A stretch of 46,367 nucleotides of DNA, taken from the NCBI GenBank assembly GCA_015680685.1, contig MNCI01000590.1, forward strand, positions 64,001-110,367, given 5' to 3'. The stretch's first letter is position 1. Every line of letters starts with the position of its first letter. Shown one piece after another: positions 9,310 to 21,284 of this stretch. A program made the translations under genes and the position numbers. Source of the DNA: Gnetum montanum. Taxonomy: Eukaryota > Streptophyta > Gnetopsida > Gnetales > Gnetaceae. Below the pieces are notes generated by a model. The model was not told the origin of the DNA, ran no database searches, and was given only the letters and a program-made list of their open reading frames with translations.

Positions 9310-9733
9310 AATTTCGGATGATCCGTTAAAACATTGCGGTTCGCCCTGTCTGCACAGATTGCGGCATTTCAACACAAAACCAGAACCACTGGACGCAACA
9401 AACGCAGAATCTTGTTTCACATTCTGTCTTCCGAATCGGTCAGACGGATACCTTGTTTTTGATTTCGATTCATAAAATTTCATCTGAGACAAGTAAGTTC
9501 TGCAGAGATTGTACCATCTTTTAGGATTTTTAAGTTTATCTTCAATCTGCTGAATATTTTTGTTAATTTCCCTTTAATTTCCCTTTAAAATGACTCCGTT
9601 TCGAAATCTCAGGTTGTTGTTGAACAGCGTATCATAATTCTGAATCAAATCATCCTGCAAAACCTCCACTATCAAGATCTAGAGCATTGGAGAAATCGAT
9701 AAACCCTACCTTGAAGGCGAATTCGACAGAAAA

Positions 9734-10237
9734 ATGGCGGACAGCGATACCGTGCCTCTACATCCGAGATCTTCACAATCTGATATTGACGAAATTGAGA
9801 ATCTCATCAATGTGAGTGTTCAGCCGGTGACTTCAGCAGTTCCAATATCATCATCTGCAATTGTTCCTGTGGCGAGACCAGAAAGCCCTCCCAGGGCTTC
9901 AATTCCGGTATCTTCATCTTCCACATATACGCAGAAAATATCATCATCATCGAATCTAGTTATTCCTTCTGTGCCTGCTGGCAGCAATGGTGGGTCTGGT
10001 AACAGATCCGGAGGGATTGCTTCGGATGGTTTTGTTTTGGTTTCAAACACTCTGAATGAGCCTGTGTGGAAGACGATCAAGAGAGATGTTCTCAGTATCT
10101 CCAACATTCTGAAGCTGGGCGTTTTCCGAACCCCTACTGTGAGGATCCTGGAAAGGCTTGAGAGATTGGGATCTCTGGGGTCCCTTTTTCTTCATTTTTC
10201 TGGGGCGCATGCTTTCCTGGTCTACCTCGATTGATAA
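9734..10237 (+). pseudogene. YIPF6-like Yip1-family protein, first exon, frameshifted
   Basis: Yip1-family proteins are multi-pass membrane proteins of the ER and Golgi that work with Rab GTPases in vesicle traffic. The start (AAAAATGGCG context) gives [20 protein letters not shown], closely like the start of plant YIPF6 homologues ([20 protein letters not shown] in Arabidopsis, from memory). A Ser/Pro-rich linker with PPRASIPVS follows, then [13 protein letters not shown] and LKLGVF. After LGVF the frame is wrong: missing single bases near 10126 and 10158 move the conserved NPYxEDPGKA and [10 protein letters not shown] blocks into other frames; the annotated frame ends at 10234. The exon probably ends at about 10237, where AAGG|GTAGTA could be a splice donor. 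The membrane exons were not found downstream, although a gap lies at 11984-12503. Likely a pseudogene; sequencing error is the alternative. Confidence 0.75.
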
Positions 10238-11983
10238 GGGTAGTACCATGGTTGTTTTTTTAAATTGTTGTTTGCACAGAATGCTGCAATACCACTGGTA
10301 CATAATTCATTTCTGGAATTTATTCTTAGTTTATTAGTTGAAGATTGAAATTGGGTATCATTTTCAATGTCAGAAATGTTGAAAGATTGCTTAAACATAA
10401 TTATGGAAACTGGAAACTGGAAACTGGAAATTTTTATTATGTTCAGGAAATCACAAAGGATGTTGAAAACATCATTCATGTAAGCCAAAGAGGTGCAAAA
10501 TAAAAATATATATTCTTCATCTTCTATGTTTTGTTTCTACAGTTTGCAAATATGCTCTTCTGTTGGTAAAATGATCCAATGACCTGTGTCAATAAGGAGA
10601 TGATGAGAGCTCATTCTTGCTTTAGCACTTTGATTCCTTAAATGAATAGGAATAGCTGAGAATAGATACTATTGAGTACTAGATAACAAACTTGTCTAAG
10701 AGAATGCAAATAAAAATGCCTTTTTCCTGTTGTGTTCAACCAAACTTTGGCCAAAACATTATCTTTTATAGTCTTTTGGAAAAGCCTTTTGTTTTAGGAA
10801 AAGCCTTTTGTTTTAGGAAAATCCTTTATTACAATATTCTATGACTAAAGCCATAATTTTCCTTGATGCAGCAATCCATTTTCTTGTGTAGTATTCATCA
10901 TCTTCTTAGCATAATTGACTTCCTTCATGTGACTTAATTTCTAAGTATAAGCAATAAAGTGGCTAAGGGTTTCAACTTCAAGAGGAACCAAATCTGTTTC
11001 TAAAAGTAAGAAATCATGAGAAGTCTGCATTTTTACTTGAAATTCACATGCAAAAAACTATTTTTGAACATGCTTTAATTTTGTCCAATTACGTGTGGAA
11101 AGAGAAGGTCCCCATTCAACACACCCATATAATAATATAGGTTGGACAAGATTGTGAAAATGTTTCATTCTGATCTCCCATGTCAAAATTTGTTTCCTAT
11201 TACAATTATTTCTTATAGCAGTGTAGCAGTGCCTGTAAAGGCATCACTATATTCTAACAGTAGATCACTGGCAAATGCATAGTTCAGTAGCTTAAGACAA
11301 TAACTATACCAAAAAATATATGTAAAACTCTCCCTAAAAAAGTTCAGTGAATAGTAAAGAAAATCAAGAGTTGGATATTGTCTATGTCCATGATTCATTT
11401 TTGGATGGGTCTTCATCATCACATTCTTAGCATTTTGCTTTTCAACATGATACTGAGTGTTCTTTGTTATAACAGTTCCACAAATTTAAATACTCATGTT
11501 TTCTGTAATGTTATAGATAATTCAAGTCATTTCAGGTAGTGTGAACGGGCCTGTGAAGAGTTCTAAAAGTTTTATGTTGTAAAATTAACTTAAACTTACT
11601 AGATAATTGATGACTTATTTGATTTGTTGAGCCGTGCTCTTGATTTCTTTATTTCAGGCACTTAAGTTATGGTTGTATAAATATATTATGTTTTTATTGT
11701 TGTTTATCAGCACCAATAGAGAACACAATTATTACAGATGCACAGAGTTCAATTTTAAAAATAAAGGGTGAGGACTAGATCTTGACTCATGAGATGACAC
11801 TTTTAACCCAGTCTTTACAACTTATCAATACATAAAGGTCTTAAGCCATCATTTGATTTTGACATTGAAAAAAAAAACATTTTTCGATTTAGGTAACAAA
11901 ATTGATTGTGAAAATACCTAAATTGATTGTGAAATTATGTTGATGCATGCATGTGGACTTTCCAATTATTCATGTGTATAACA
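10238..11983. other. No gene seen; possible intron or spacer
   Basis: AT-rich, with no recognisable exon or transposon. Small repeats: GGAAACT three times at about 10404-10427, and a 20-base unit (AAAGCCTTTTGTTTTAGGAA) repeated at about 10782-10822. It could be the first intron of the YIPF6-like gene, but no matching second exon was identified. Confidence 0.5.
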
Positions 11984-12503
11984 NNNNNNNNNNNNNNNNN
12001 NNNNNNNNNNNNNNNNNNNNNNNNNNNNNNNNNNNNNNNNNNNNNNNNNNNNNNNNNNNNNNNNNNNNNNNNNNNNNNNNNNNNNNNNNNNNNNNNNNNN
12101 NNNNNNNNNNNNNNNNNNNNNNNNNNNNNNNNNNNNNNNNNNNNNNNNNNNNNNNNNNNNNNNNNNNNNNNNNNNNNNNNNNNNNNNNNNNNNNNNNNNN
12201 NNNNNNNNNNNNNNNNNNNNNNNNNNNNNNNNNNNNNNNNNNNNNNNNNNNNNNNNNNNNNNNNNNNNNNNNNNNNNNNNNNNNNNNNNNNNNNNNNNNN
12301 NNNNNNNNNNNNNNNNNNNNNNNNNNNNNNNNNNNNNNNNNNNNNNNNNNNNNNNNNNNNNNNNNNNNNNNNNNNNNNNNNNNNNNNNNNNNNNNNNNNN
12401 NNNNNNNNNNNNNNNNNNNNNNNNNNNNNNNNNNNNNNNNNNNNNNNNNNNNNNNNNNNNNNNNNNNNNNNNNNNNNNNNNNNNNNNNNNNNNNNNNNNN
12501 NNN
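11984..12503. other. Assembly gap (520 N)
   Basis: Run of N. Apparent open frames across it are artefacts. Confidence 1.
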
Positions 12504-14180
12504 TCAGGATTGATTAATATGTGAAGTGTATGCTTTAGCTTTAAAAATGTTAGTGATGAATGAGGCAGGAGTAGGTTAGATATATAGAAATGAATAGCAG
12601 TAAGGTGTTATATTAGCTGAATTGCTAGGCGTAACAAGATGTTAATATCTAAGTGGGATAAGTAAAAAGTTCTTGAAAGTAAATTTTCAAGGCTTACATA
12701 GTGAAGGAAATCGAGGTTATTCAATGTTTTGATATTTGAACTTGTTAATGCATTTCAATGTTTCTTTAATCGTTTTGTTGTTAATGTATTCTACATAGTA
12801 CTAGCCCATTTTTTGAAATCCACAGGCATTTACTGTGCAACTATGGTCAGCATGGGTGGTAAAATGGGATAAATCCAGAGAATGTTAGTTTGCCATCTTA
12901 CAATGTGAGCTAAAGTATATTGATTTAAGCTCTAAGCTCTACACATGACCAGTTACAAATCCATAAGTCATATCATTTAGGTGGTGGTGACAGTTGAAAG
13001 TCTTCATCTTATCTATGTACTTTATTTTATCATCATTGGATGTATTATTTTTATATTTTATTATTGGGATAAGAACTGTCTACATTCTTACAGCCAGTAG
13101 ACCACTGAAAACCATCATTGTTGAATGAAAGTTCAGAGTTTTATAGGTCCATATTCATCATCAATCTGGGGCATCCATCTCTAGTTGATATGGTTAGATC
13201 TGTATTATAGGATTAACATAACTCTTAAAATATTATTTATTTTGGTTATGTGATCAATTTGACTTGTGATTTTGTTTTGGCTGATTTTGGCTGAGTGGCC
13301 AATTACCAATTGGCAACTAGAAGCTGCCACTTTCTCACACAAACTAATTTTTTGTCATAATGGCAGCATAATTCAAAGAAGGTCACTTGTTACAGATTAA
13401 GGGAAAAAAATTTAAGCATTTCTTAATTCAATGATATCAAATAAAAAGTTATTTATGTTACAAAGGAAAAGTTTCCGAGGTGTCGACTCCAATGGTTTGG
13501 GATGCAGAGCGAAGCTTGAATTTGCAAAGAGTGCTTTACAATCCTAATGGCCTCATCCAGATTTATCTTGGAATTTGAGCTCATCAGCAATTTGCTTCTA
13601 TCATAGAGTAATGATCATAAACATGTTTTCTGTAAAATACTAAATTTGAGAAGCAACATTGTAATGTCTGATTGCATTAGTTTTAAAATCCCTGGAACTA
13701 CCAATTTTTCAAAAATAGGAAACATCAAGTTGGTGGGTACCTGCTACTTGATAAATAATAGCAGGCTAGTTTATGCTTGATTTTTATATGATCTCTAATA
13801 AAAATGATTTTCATAGCACACAAATTTGTTTGCTAAAGCCAGAAGGTCTAAACTATAATCTCTCACTACATTAGTCTTTGAAGTCTCAATGCCCTTTGTT
13901 TGCGATTCCCAAAAGCATCAATCTTTTAAAATATGAAACATCGCCTTTAAATGCCCGAGCTTAACTTTGAAAGGCCACAAAAGGTACTAACATTGGGAAA
14001 AAAAATTGACATTCTCTAATATTCCAAGTTGATTTTTACATTTTTATAAAAAAGTAGTGTATGGCATCCAAAGGAAAGTAAATTAAGAATATATTTGTTA
14101 TCAAAACCCAAGCATGAAAAACTGGAGGAATATTTACTGGTAATAACAATTGCGGCAAAAAAACATTACACCTGGATGTT
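12504..14180. other. No gene seen
   Basis: AT-rich spacer without recognisable coding sequence, RNA gene or transposon domain. Confidence 0.5.
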
Positions 14181-14425
14181 TGAATACTTTAGTCAATGCC
14201 ATGATGCTTGCATATGTGCCTTGTCACTGTATTGCTCTGCTCTGAGTAAGCAATGGTGTTGTTCTGCCTTTCTACAGGCAATATTTATAGGGGATACTTG
14301 AGTGAGGGCTAGATACATTGAACTTGAGTACAGTCAATGCCATGATGCTTGTATATTGGTCTTGTCACTGTATCTGCTGTGTCTCTGAGTAAGCGATGTT
14401 GTTGTTTTGCCTCTACAACATTACA
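14181..14425 (+). repeat. Diverged direct repeat of about 100 bases
   Basis: Copy 1 (about 14181-14280) and copy 2 (about 14322-14425) share AGTCAATGCCATGATGCTTG, TTGTCACTGTAT, TCTGAGTAAGC and the CTACA end in the same order with small indels. An old tandem duplication; function unknown. Confidence 0.75.
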
Positions 14426-15227
14426 CAAGCGATATCAGAGTATTCAGTATCTTTCTTAACACGCAAGTTGAAGTGTGAATGTGCTTCCTTAACGTGCAAT
14501 TCCAAATGTGAATGTAATAATTCTATCAATGCTCTGTGGGCTTTCTGTGGTAAAATAGTTTTGTATTATCCAATCCATATGCTCAGGCATCTTTCCCTAC
14601 CATTTGATAAGATATGTCCCTCGAAGTGCATGAATGCTTCACTGAAAAGCTTTTTTAAAATTGCTTGGGCAGCGTGCACGATTTCAATAATTGTAGTGCG
14701 ACCCATCAACATGGATCCGTGATAACCAATACTTTTGCTTTGTATCATCTAAACCTTATTTGCTTTGTATCAGCTTTGTACAATAATTTTTCTTCTCTGA
14801 TTTTAAGACTTTGCGTTGCCGTTGTTGCTTAGAAGGTGATTTGGCATGTGCAAGCTGCATGAATGTAACTTCATCGGAATAATGAAACTAAACTTTTAAT
14901 TTTTTTTATTTACTTTCACTGAGACCCTTAGACAATTTTTAGAATTTTAAACTTTTCTTTTAACTTATAATTTAGTACTGACTCGTGGAATCTAACTTGC
15001 ATGGCTGTTCCTAAGCTAAGGCTCTCATCACTAAACTAACACCTTAATATTAAAATTATAATATTACCTTTCCTCACCAAATATTATGATGCTTAAACTA
15101 TGGATCTCTTTATAATTTAATATTCCTCCAAATACTCATCTGAACACCCATAGTTATAAAGTGAATTACTGAAAATATCTTAATTTGTCAGATGCTACAT
15201 GTGTATTTATGCTCTATTTTAATTGAT
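14426..15227. other. No gene seen
   Basis: AT-rich spacer; the open frames present are short and resemble no family. Confidence 0.5.
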
Positions 15228-15418
15228 AAAACATTTTTCAAAGCTATTAATATGTTTAGCAAGACAAATATTCATTTATTAAAACATTTTTCAAAGCTAT
15301 TAATATGTTTAGCAAGACAAATATTCATTTAATCTATTCAACCTAACATGTGCAAGGACATGCAAATGCAATTTATTTAATCTATTCAACCTAACATGGG
15401 CAAGGACAAGCAATTTAT
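15228..15418 (+). repeat. Two nested tandem duplications
   Basis: A 53-base unit starting AAAACATTTTTCAAAGC occurs at 15228-15280 and 15281 onward without visible change. Overlapping its end, a second unit starting TTTAATCTATTCAACCTAAC occurs at 15328 and again at 15376 (48-base offset, slightly diverged). Two successive slippage or unequal-exchange events at one spot. Confidence 0.9.
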
Positions 15419-16844
15419 CTGCTGACAAATTAACAGTTCACCTAATGTTGATTAACAATTTACCTGAGGTTCAGGTTACTCGCCAAATGTTATGAATTCA
15501 AACGTTTTACATGATAAATAAATTACAATACACAGGAGTTTGAAATTATTGAATCTTATTTTGTAAGAAAAGTCATTTAAAGCAGTTTACGCTGACTATA
15601 TATAAACTATTTTTTTGCCGGCAAAAGAAAATTTTAAAACTTCTGAAACGACATCAGCAACCTTCGCAGTTCGTATTAATCAGGCAACGTATCAGAAACT
15701 CTGGGATGTGCAGTACCGTTGCGATTTGCAGGGAAGAATAGATCGACCATAGAATATCGAAGCAGCAAAATATCAAAGATGCTGGGGCAACAATTATACC
15801 AAGAAAGGTCTCGCTAAGTCCAGGATGTGGTGTTCAAAGAAATTGAAAAAGTTCTGGGCCACGCCGACTAGATAATTACGGGAAGAATTTTGTTCAATTC
15901 AGCTCACTCTGTTTTAACAAATAAATAATCCTTTCCGTTCTTTTCTTTGGCTTCACTGAGAAAGATGAAAACAATCATTCCGATTCTTTTCTTTGGATTT
16001 ACTGAGCACGCATTCAGTTTTCAGTGAGTTTCCACAATAAAACTTTAGTTTCCTCGAGTTTCTGTTCAGGTAGCGATACATTTTTTTATTCTAATGTATG
16101 ACTTTCCAGGAACGAGTGATGGTTCTGCTGAATAAGGACAAGATGGAGCACCAAGTCGCCAATGCCCTATGCCCTAAAACAGGATCTCGGCACTGAAAAG
16201 TCAAAATTTTGCCCAAAGTTGGCAGTCATCCCAAAGATTTATTACTGTAACCATATAAAATGTCATTAACTATATCTCTGAGCTCTCAGCTATAAAGCAT
16301 CATCTGTTATCAATGAAATAATCTCACCTGCAAGAAAGGACTCGGCCGTCAACGAAAATACGATTACATTACGAACAAGAGCCCATATCCATCAATCTCA
16401 CCTTCTGCAGAATACTGAATCACAAATTTTTAATTCCTCTTTGAAAATTCATTACACATCCAAATTTAAAATTTAGGGAAAAGTTGAGATCGACTCATGG
16501 TAAAGTTCAATCCATGAATCTGAAAACTTACAATACATTATGGCAAAACAAGCTCTTCAACCACCTGCACTGGAACATCCACCATTACTGCAGAAACTTT
16601 GGCTTGATTCTGCCATTCAACAAAGACAACTGTGGTTGGAGATGGAGTACTCGTTTTCCACTATACTTTTCTTCCATCCCAAACTGAAAATTCCAATTCC
16701 AATTCCAGTAAGCAAGAAACCCAACAAAAAGAGGAGCCCCCGATCACCACATTTGAGAAATAAACCTGCTCTTCTTCGGTGGCTAAAAAAATCTCATCTC
16801 CAAACTCTGCAGCAGTGCGACTCAAATCCTTGCCAAAATCTGGC
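15419..16844. other. No assigned gene; less AT-rich stretch
   Basis: About 15600-16840 is less AT-rich than its surroundings and has overlapping open frames on both strands (plus 16540-16887; minus 16661-16861, with FGKDLSR and FGDEIFLATEEEQ). It may be remains of a low-copy gene, but no family was recognised with confidence. Confidence 0.4.
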
Positions 16845-16882
16845 AAGAACAAATTCTTCAAGTAAGAACAAATTCTTCAAGT
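16845..16882 (+). repeat. 19-base tandem repeat, two copies
   Basis: AAGAACAAATTCTTCAAGT occurs twice head to tail. Confidence 0.9.
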
Positions 16883-16968
16883 ATTGATTCATTGACACTA
16901 TTTCAGTTTGGGGCCTAGCCTCAGCCATCCCCAGACCCATTCCTAGGATTTTTTATATAGATGGTTCA

Positions 16969-17369
16969 TGATAATAGTAAAAATTAAATCAACAGAAAAA
17001 TACAATAATATATTTTGGGGTAAAACAAGAAAAACCCATCAAGAAACAAGCTCCTGGATCTATATGTCACATTAGACAGAATTTCTTAAACACAATGAAT
17101 AATGGAGAACGGGTAAGAAGAAAGCCTAGGGATGAAAGTGAAACACACTATTTTCAAGCTTCATTATGACTATATTTATAGCATGCCATGAACATCCAGA
17201 AGTAGTGTTAAAGGGATGATGAACAATAGTTTTATGACTATATTTCAAATATTTGCAGTTACTCAACATTGTAATTTATTACAACATAACTATTGTACTA
17301 TACAATTACAAAAAAGGTGGTGCTTGTAATAAAAAATGATTATGTGAACGGCAGTTCCCTTTACTCACA
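16969..17369 (-). repeat. 3' LTR of a Ty1/copia element
   Basis: On the minus strand it starts TGTGAGTAAAGGG directly after a purine tract (AAAAGGGAGAAT) and ends TATTATCA, so it has canonical TG...CA ends and is about 400 bases long. A TATA box (CTATAAATATAG) lies at about 17168-17179. It follows the RNase H relic in the correct order for a copia 3' end. No second LTR copy is present because the element is cut at about 17.94 kb. Confidence 0.65.
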
Positions 17370-17444
17370 ATTCTCCCTTTTAAAAACAAAGTTGTCGTAA
17401 AGCCTTATTCATACCTTACATGATATCACCCATGACACCAATAG

Positions 17445-17938
17445 TTATTGGACACCATAAAATTTTTTCAACATATAAAGATTTGTCATCATATAAATAG
17501 AATTCTTTTTTTTCTTGATTTTTTTAAAAAGAAGAATTTGTTCATTTATCTGCTCTTGAATATAGTGATAGTGTATTTCTATATCCTTTGTCCTACTGTG
17601 GAAAGTTGGATTCTTAAATATATAAATTGCACTTTTGTTATCACAGCTAATTTTCACAATCTTTTTATGAATTCTGAGTTTAGTCACTGATCTTTGAAGC
17701 CATGTTGGTTCCCAACTAGCTAAGTTTGCAGTAACATATTCTACTTCAATAGTCAACTAAGCTACATAAGATTGTAATTGGCTTTTCCAAGAGATATCAC
17801 CATCAAAGTTATTGAGTACATATCCATTGGTTGATTTTTTATTATCTAAATTCCCACCCCAATCAGCATCCACATAACCATGTAGAATTGACAAATTACT
17901 TTAATAACAAATACCAAAGTTCATAGTACCACAATTGG
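17445..17938 (-). pseudogene. Ty1/copia RNase H domain, 3' end of Pol
   Basis: RNase H of a copia polyprotein, which removes the RNA template during reverse transcription. In order on the minus strand: YVDADWGGNLDN (with the catalytic Asp region), KKSTNGYVLN, ISWKSQLQS, EVEYVTANLAS, CDNKSAIYI and FHSRTKDIEIHYHYI, all hallmark copia RNase H blocks. Stops interrupt it (after CY and after SYVA), and the last residues are frameshifted into a K-rich tail. The rest of Pol is missing: similarity ends sharply at about 17938, so the element is 5'-truncated. Confidence 0.85.
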
Positions 17939-19240
17939 GCAAGTAATCTCCTAATTGGTTGGCCAAGTTACTTGGGAGAGAAGTTAGGTGAGATATTTTT
18001 GAATATGTAACTTCCCTACCTACCTTGGAACCCTATAAAAAGGCTTCAGGGGTCAAGGAGGATCATCATCACTTATCATCATCACATTGGGACTTTTGGG
18101 AGGTCTCATACATCACACTTTGGAAAGCTACTAGTTAGCACTTGGGCTCTCACTTGAAGACACTTTGTGTCTTGAGAAGAGCTTTGTAAAGAAGAAATTG
18201 TGAACTATTGCTTGTGAGATGGCTTGCTAGAATAAAGATTTCAGCCTCTTTTTCATGGTCCTGTGAGTTATGCATTTCATTTTTTGTTTTGTTTAAATTG
18301 TTTAGCTAGTGGTTTAGATAGTATCATCCTTGGCAAGTAATTTTGGGATTTTTAGATTGCTCTTGTTGTTCCTATTGCCCGATAGAAATTTCTATTAAAA
18401 TTTTGCCATGGAAGCACTTGTGTTTAAAAGCCTTAAGAGCATTTTAGTAGTTAATTTCATTATTGTGCAATGTGTGGGAACTGCTATTGGGATTGTTGTA
18501 AGAGAGCCTCTGTTTGTAGTCACGCCGTTGAACAATTCAGTAGTCGAGAGGGTTCAGAAAATCTTTGGTATTTTGATGGGACCAGAATAGCTTCTTTTTA
18601 TCTTTAAAGTGAATTCTCGTGGTATTTCAATCAGAAATTGTCAAGTCTTTTAAAGGTTCTGTTTGAATGCAATCGTTGACATCTATTATCTAGTCAAAAT
18701 GGAGTCTCGTACGTGGTAGTTTACGCAGCAATTTTTGGTAGCATAATAGGATTGTCTTGAAGATATTGCTTGTTTGAGCCTTGGAAGTTTGAACAATTCG
18801 TAGATATTGAATTTGGGATAGCTTTATTGCGAAGTGTTTACTCGTGTCATTTTACCTTGTTTAAATATTTGAGGTCTACACAAATCTGCTTTCCTTTCTT
18901 TTCTGCTTATTTCCATCGAATCTTGCTCTATTTCTAGTTTTCTTGTGGAACTATCTCTTTCTCTGGGGAAAATTAGGAGTAGATTGCGGAGTTGTGCTCA
19001 GATGTTTTTACAAAATTTTATTTGTTACAAGTAGGTATTATAAGGACCGCATAGACTAGGCAGTTGAACAAAATAGGAAATTTTCAATGACTCACAGTAC
19101 TTGGCAAAGTTGGCTAAATCTCTTTAAAGTAAGTCATTTGTAGTTTACACGCAACGCAATTGTTACATTTCTCACAACCGCACACCGCAACAGCACACAC
19201 ACATACTCACATTAACTACTGAGTTTATTCGGAGGTATAT
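17936..19240 (+). promoter_or_regulatory. LTR-like promoter segment, family unknown
   Basis: The segment begins at the copia break point. It contains a good TATA box (CCCTATAAAAAGG, 18031-18043) and 190 bases later AATAAAG (18231-18237), the spacing seen in plant LTRs. A pyrimidine/GT-rich leader follows. It does not match the 3' LTR of the gag-pro element downstream (24616-25467), so it is not simply that element's 5' LTR. A 60-codon open frame at 18408-18590 resembles nothing known to me. Confidence 0.3.
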
Positions 19241-19295
19241 GGGCCTTGGTGTTGCCAGAGACCAGCAGGCACCTAAATCCTGTTCGAGGACACTC

Positions 19296-19326
19296 GTTGG
19301 CGATCGCGTCCCAAATGGTCGCCAAC
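19296..19326 (+). other. Perfect 8-bp hairpin in the leader before gag
   Basis: GTTGGCGA (19296-19303) and TCGCCAAC (19319-19326) form a perfect stem with a 15-base loop, about 90 bases before the gag ATG. It is GC-rich in an AT-rich setting. It could be a structured leader element, but no second copy was found to test that. Confidence 0.45.
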
Positions 19327-19416
19327 AGATATCACTTACATTGTTGGGAGCCTAAATGAACCTTTAGGTTAATTAAAAGAAAAATTATATAATGGTAAAT
19401 TAGCACACTAATAACA

Positions 19417-21284
19417 ATGCCTTCTTCTAAAAAAAGTAATTCACTACCTAGGGACAATACACGAAACAATCGACAATCAAAAACACATAATCGAAATCAG
19501 CCAAGTCCTCAGCAATACCGGATAGTCTATACTCATCCCAATGAGTATATTCCAAACTTTACCTTTATTCTCTATCAAGATGAGTAGCTACGATGGAGAG
19601 ATTTGCAAGGTAACATTGTGTTAGCCCCAGATCGATCAGTCCCTAACATGCTCTTTCGTGCTTTGGCACAGATTAGCATGATAGAATTATATGCCGAATA
19701 CGTTGCGGAATACTTTGACATGAGGGATTATCATCCCATAGAAGCACAATGTATTAGGGACTCAAGGCAGGAGAGCCAACATATACTATTGAAGGGCAAA
19801 GGTCTGCACATCCTTAGCAAAATAGGAGATGAGGAACCCATTATAATGGGTTCTCTAGCAAATGATGTTCCCCCTCCTAACGATGGTGAGGAGGTTGGGT
19901 ATCAGAACCTATGATCAATGATACATAACACTGGTTCTGATCCCCATGAACGCCAACTATTCACAGAGGGAACAACAACTCATGCAAAGGACGGGCACTT
20001 AGATCATTATCATGATCAGGGCCGAAGCAGGCAAAGAGAAGATAAGAAACATCATTATGGCAATGGTTCCCCTTCCTCTTCTCCTTCATCTCATCACTCC
20101 CTATCTCCTTCCAAATTTGGGCACAGCCATCATGAACATAATGGTGAGGATAGAGGTAGGAAAGATGAGAGACCTTGATAGGAAAGTCAAGAGAGAGGAC
20201 AAGGGCAAGGACGAAGGAAAAGTAGGGAACAATGAAGACATCACAAGTTCATGAAAGAGATGATCATGATGAGCCCTTACTTGCAACCCAAAGTATGCTC
20301 AACATAACGGAGGCAGTAAGAATTCTAGCAAGGCATCAAAAGGATAGTCAGATCAAATGCTTAGACATGAACAATATCCCACGGTTTGAAGGGGGATACA
20401 ACTCAAATCCACAACATCATTTACAGGCATTCCACGATGCATGTGCCTTGCAGAACATAGAAAATGAGTGGCAAAAACTTATGTTATTTTCCAAGACACT
20501 CACTAAAGAAGCAGAGAGTTGGTACCAGTCCTTAGAATCGGAAACCATCAAGAGGTGGAGTACAATGTTAGAAATCTTCAATAATAAGTATCAAACATAC
20601 TCCAGAGTGTCTAATTTGTGTAAGAAGATCTAAGGATGGAAGAAAGGTACTTATGAACCCTTGTATGCTGCCATGGCTTGCTACTACACATTGTTACATC
20701 ATTGCCCGGGGCATGGATATGCTCAACAGGATCAACTTCACCACATCGTGGATGGGCTAAGGCATGAATCTAGAAGAACCCTTGGGACTTATGCCCAAGG
20801 GAAACTATCAAAACTTAGAGTCCATGAAGTATATCGCTTGTTGGAGCAAGTAGTAAAAGAAGAAGATGAGCTACGAAAAAGAGAGAGTGCAAAAGAATAC
20901 AACCGTGATCCCTCCCTTCGAAAGAAGGGAGTGAGATTTTGTGATGAGGAGGATGAGTCACCACTCAAAGATTTGGTGAACAGAAAGACCTTACCAATTT
21001 AAAAATTAACAACAGAAGTATCGGCTAAGGTAGACCAATTGTGGGATTCCTTAGACTCTAGACTGGAAACTGTTCTGAAAATTATAGAAGAGTTTAAGGA
21101 AGAACGAAGTAGTGACAAAGGTAAGAAAAAGCGGAGAGATTCAGGCCCTGCACATAACAAGGGTAAGGGAAAAATTACTATCTCCGATGAAGTTGTGGAT
21201 TTTGGCACAGATGATGATGGTGGATGTGAGATCTGCCAATATGACCATCCCAAGGGATGTTGTCCAATTATCTCGCATCTATAG
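19417..21284 (+). pseudogene. Gag of gypsy-type retrotransposon, family A copy A2
   Basis: Capsid/nucleocapsid protein of an Athila/Tat-like element. The ATG at 19417 opens MPSSKKSNSLPRDNTRN. An in-frame TAG (19585) precedes WRDLQGN-like sequence and RALAQISMIELYAEYVAEYF. A second stop (19912) and a charged His/Arg/Ser-rich linker follow, then a frame change. From 20232 one frame carries the Gag core: NITEAVRILARHQ, CLDMNNIPRFEGGY, HHLQAFHDACALQNI, EAESWYQSLE, RWSTMLEIFNNKYQT; then ACYYTLLHHCPGHGYAQQDQ, a Lys/Glu linker and CEICQYDHPKGCC, a zinc-knuckle variant (CX2CX3HX4C). Stops at 20631, 21000 and 21282 break this frame. Copies A1 and A3 match the same blocks. Confidence 0.85.

Noticed and set aside
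9301-9492. Minus-strand 63-codon frame divergent from the YIPF6-like gene
   Set aside because: No recognisable domain; it could be a promoter region, and nothing supports a divergent gene.
11947-12517. Open frames of 188 codons across the N run
   Set aside because: They are made of unknown bases in an assembly gap.
13449-13580. Second exon of the YIPF6-like gene (a TCCGAGGTG resembling a Ser-Glu-Val start)
   Set aside because: The following codons do not give the hydrophobic segments expected of Yip1 proteins.
18408-18590. Possible 60-residue gene within the LTR-like segment
   Set aside because: No homology recognised, short, and inside what looks like a promoter or LTR.
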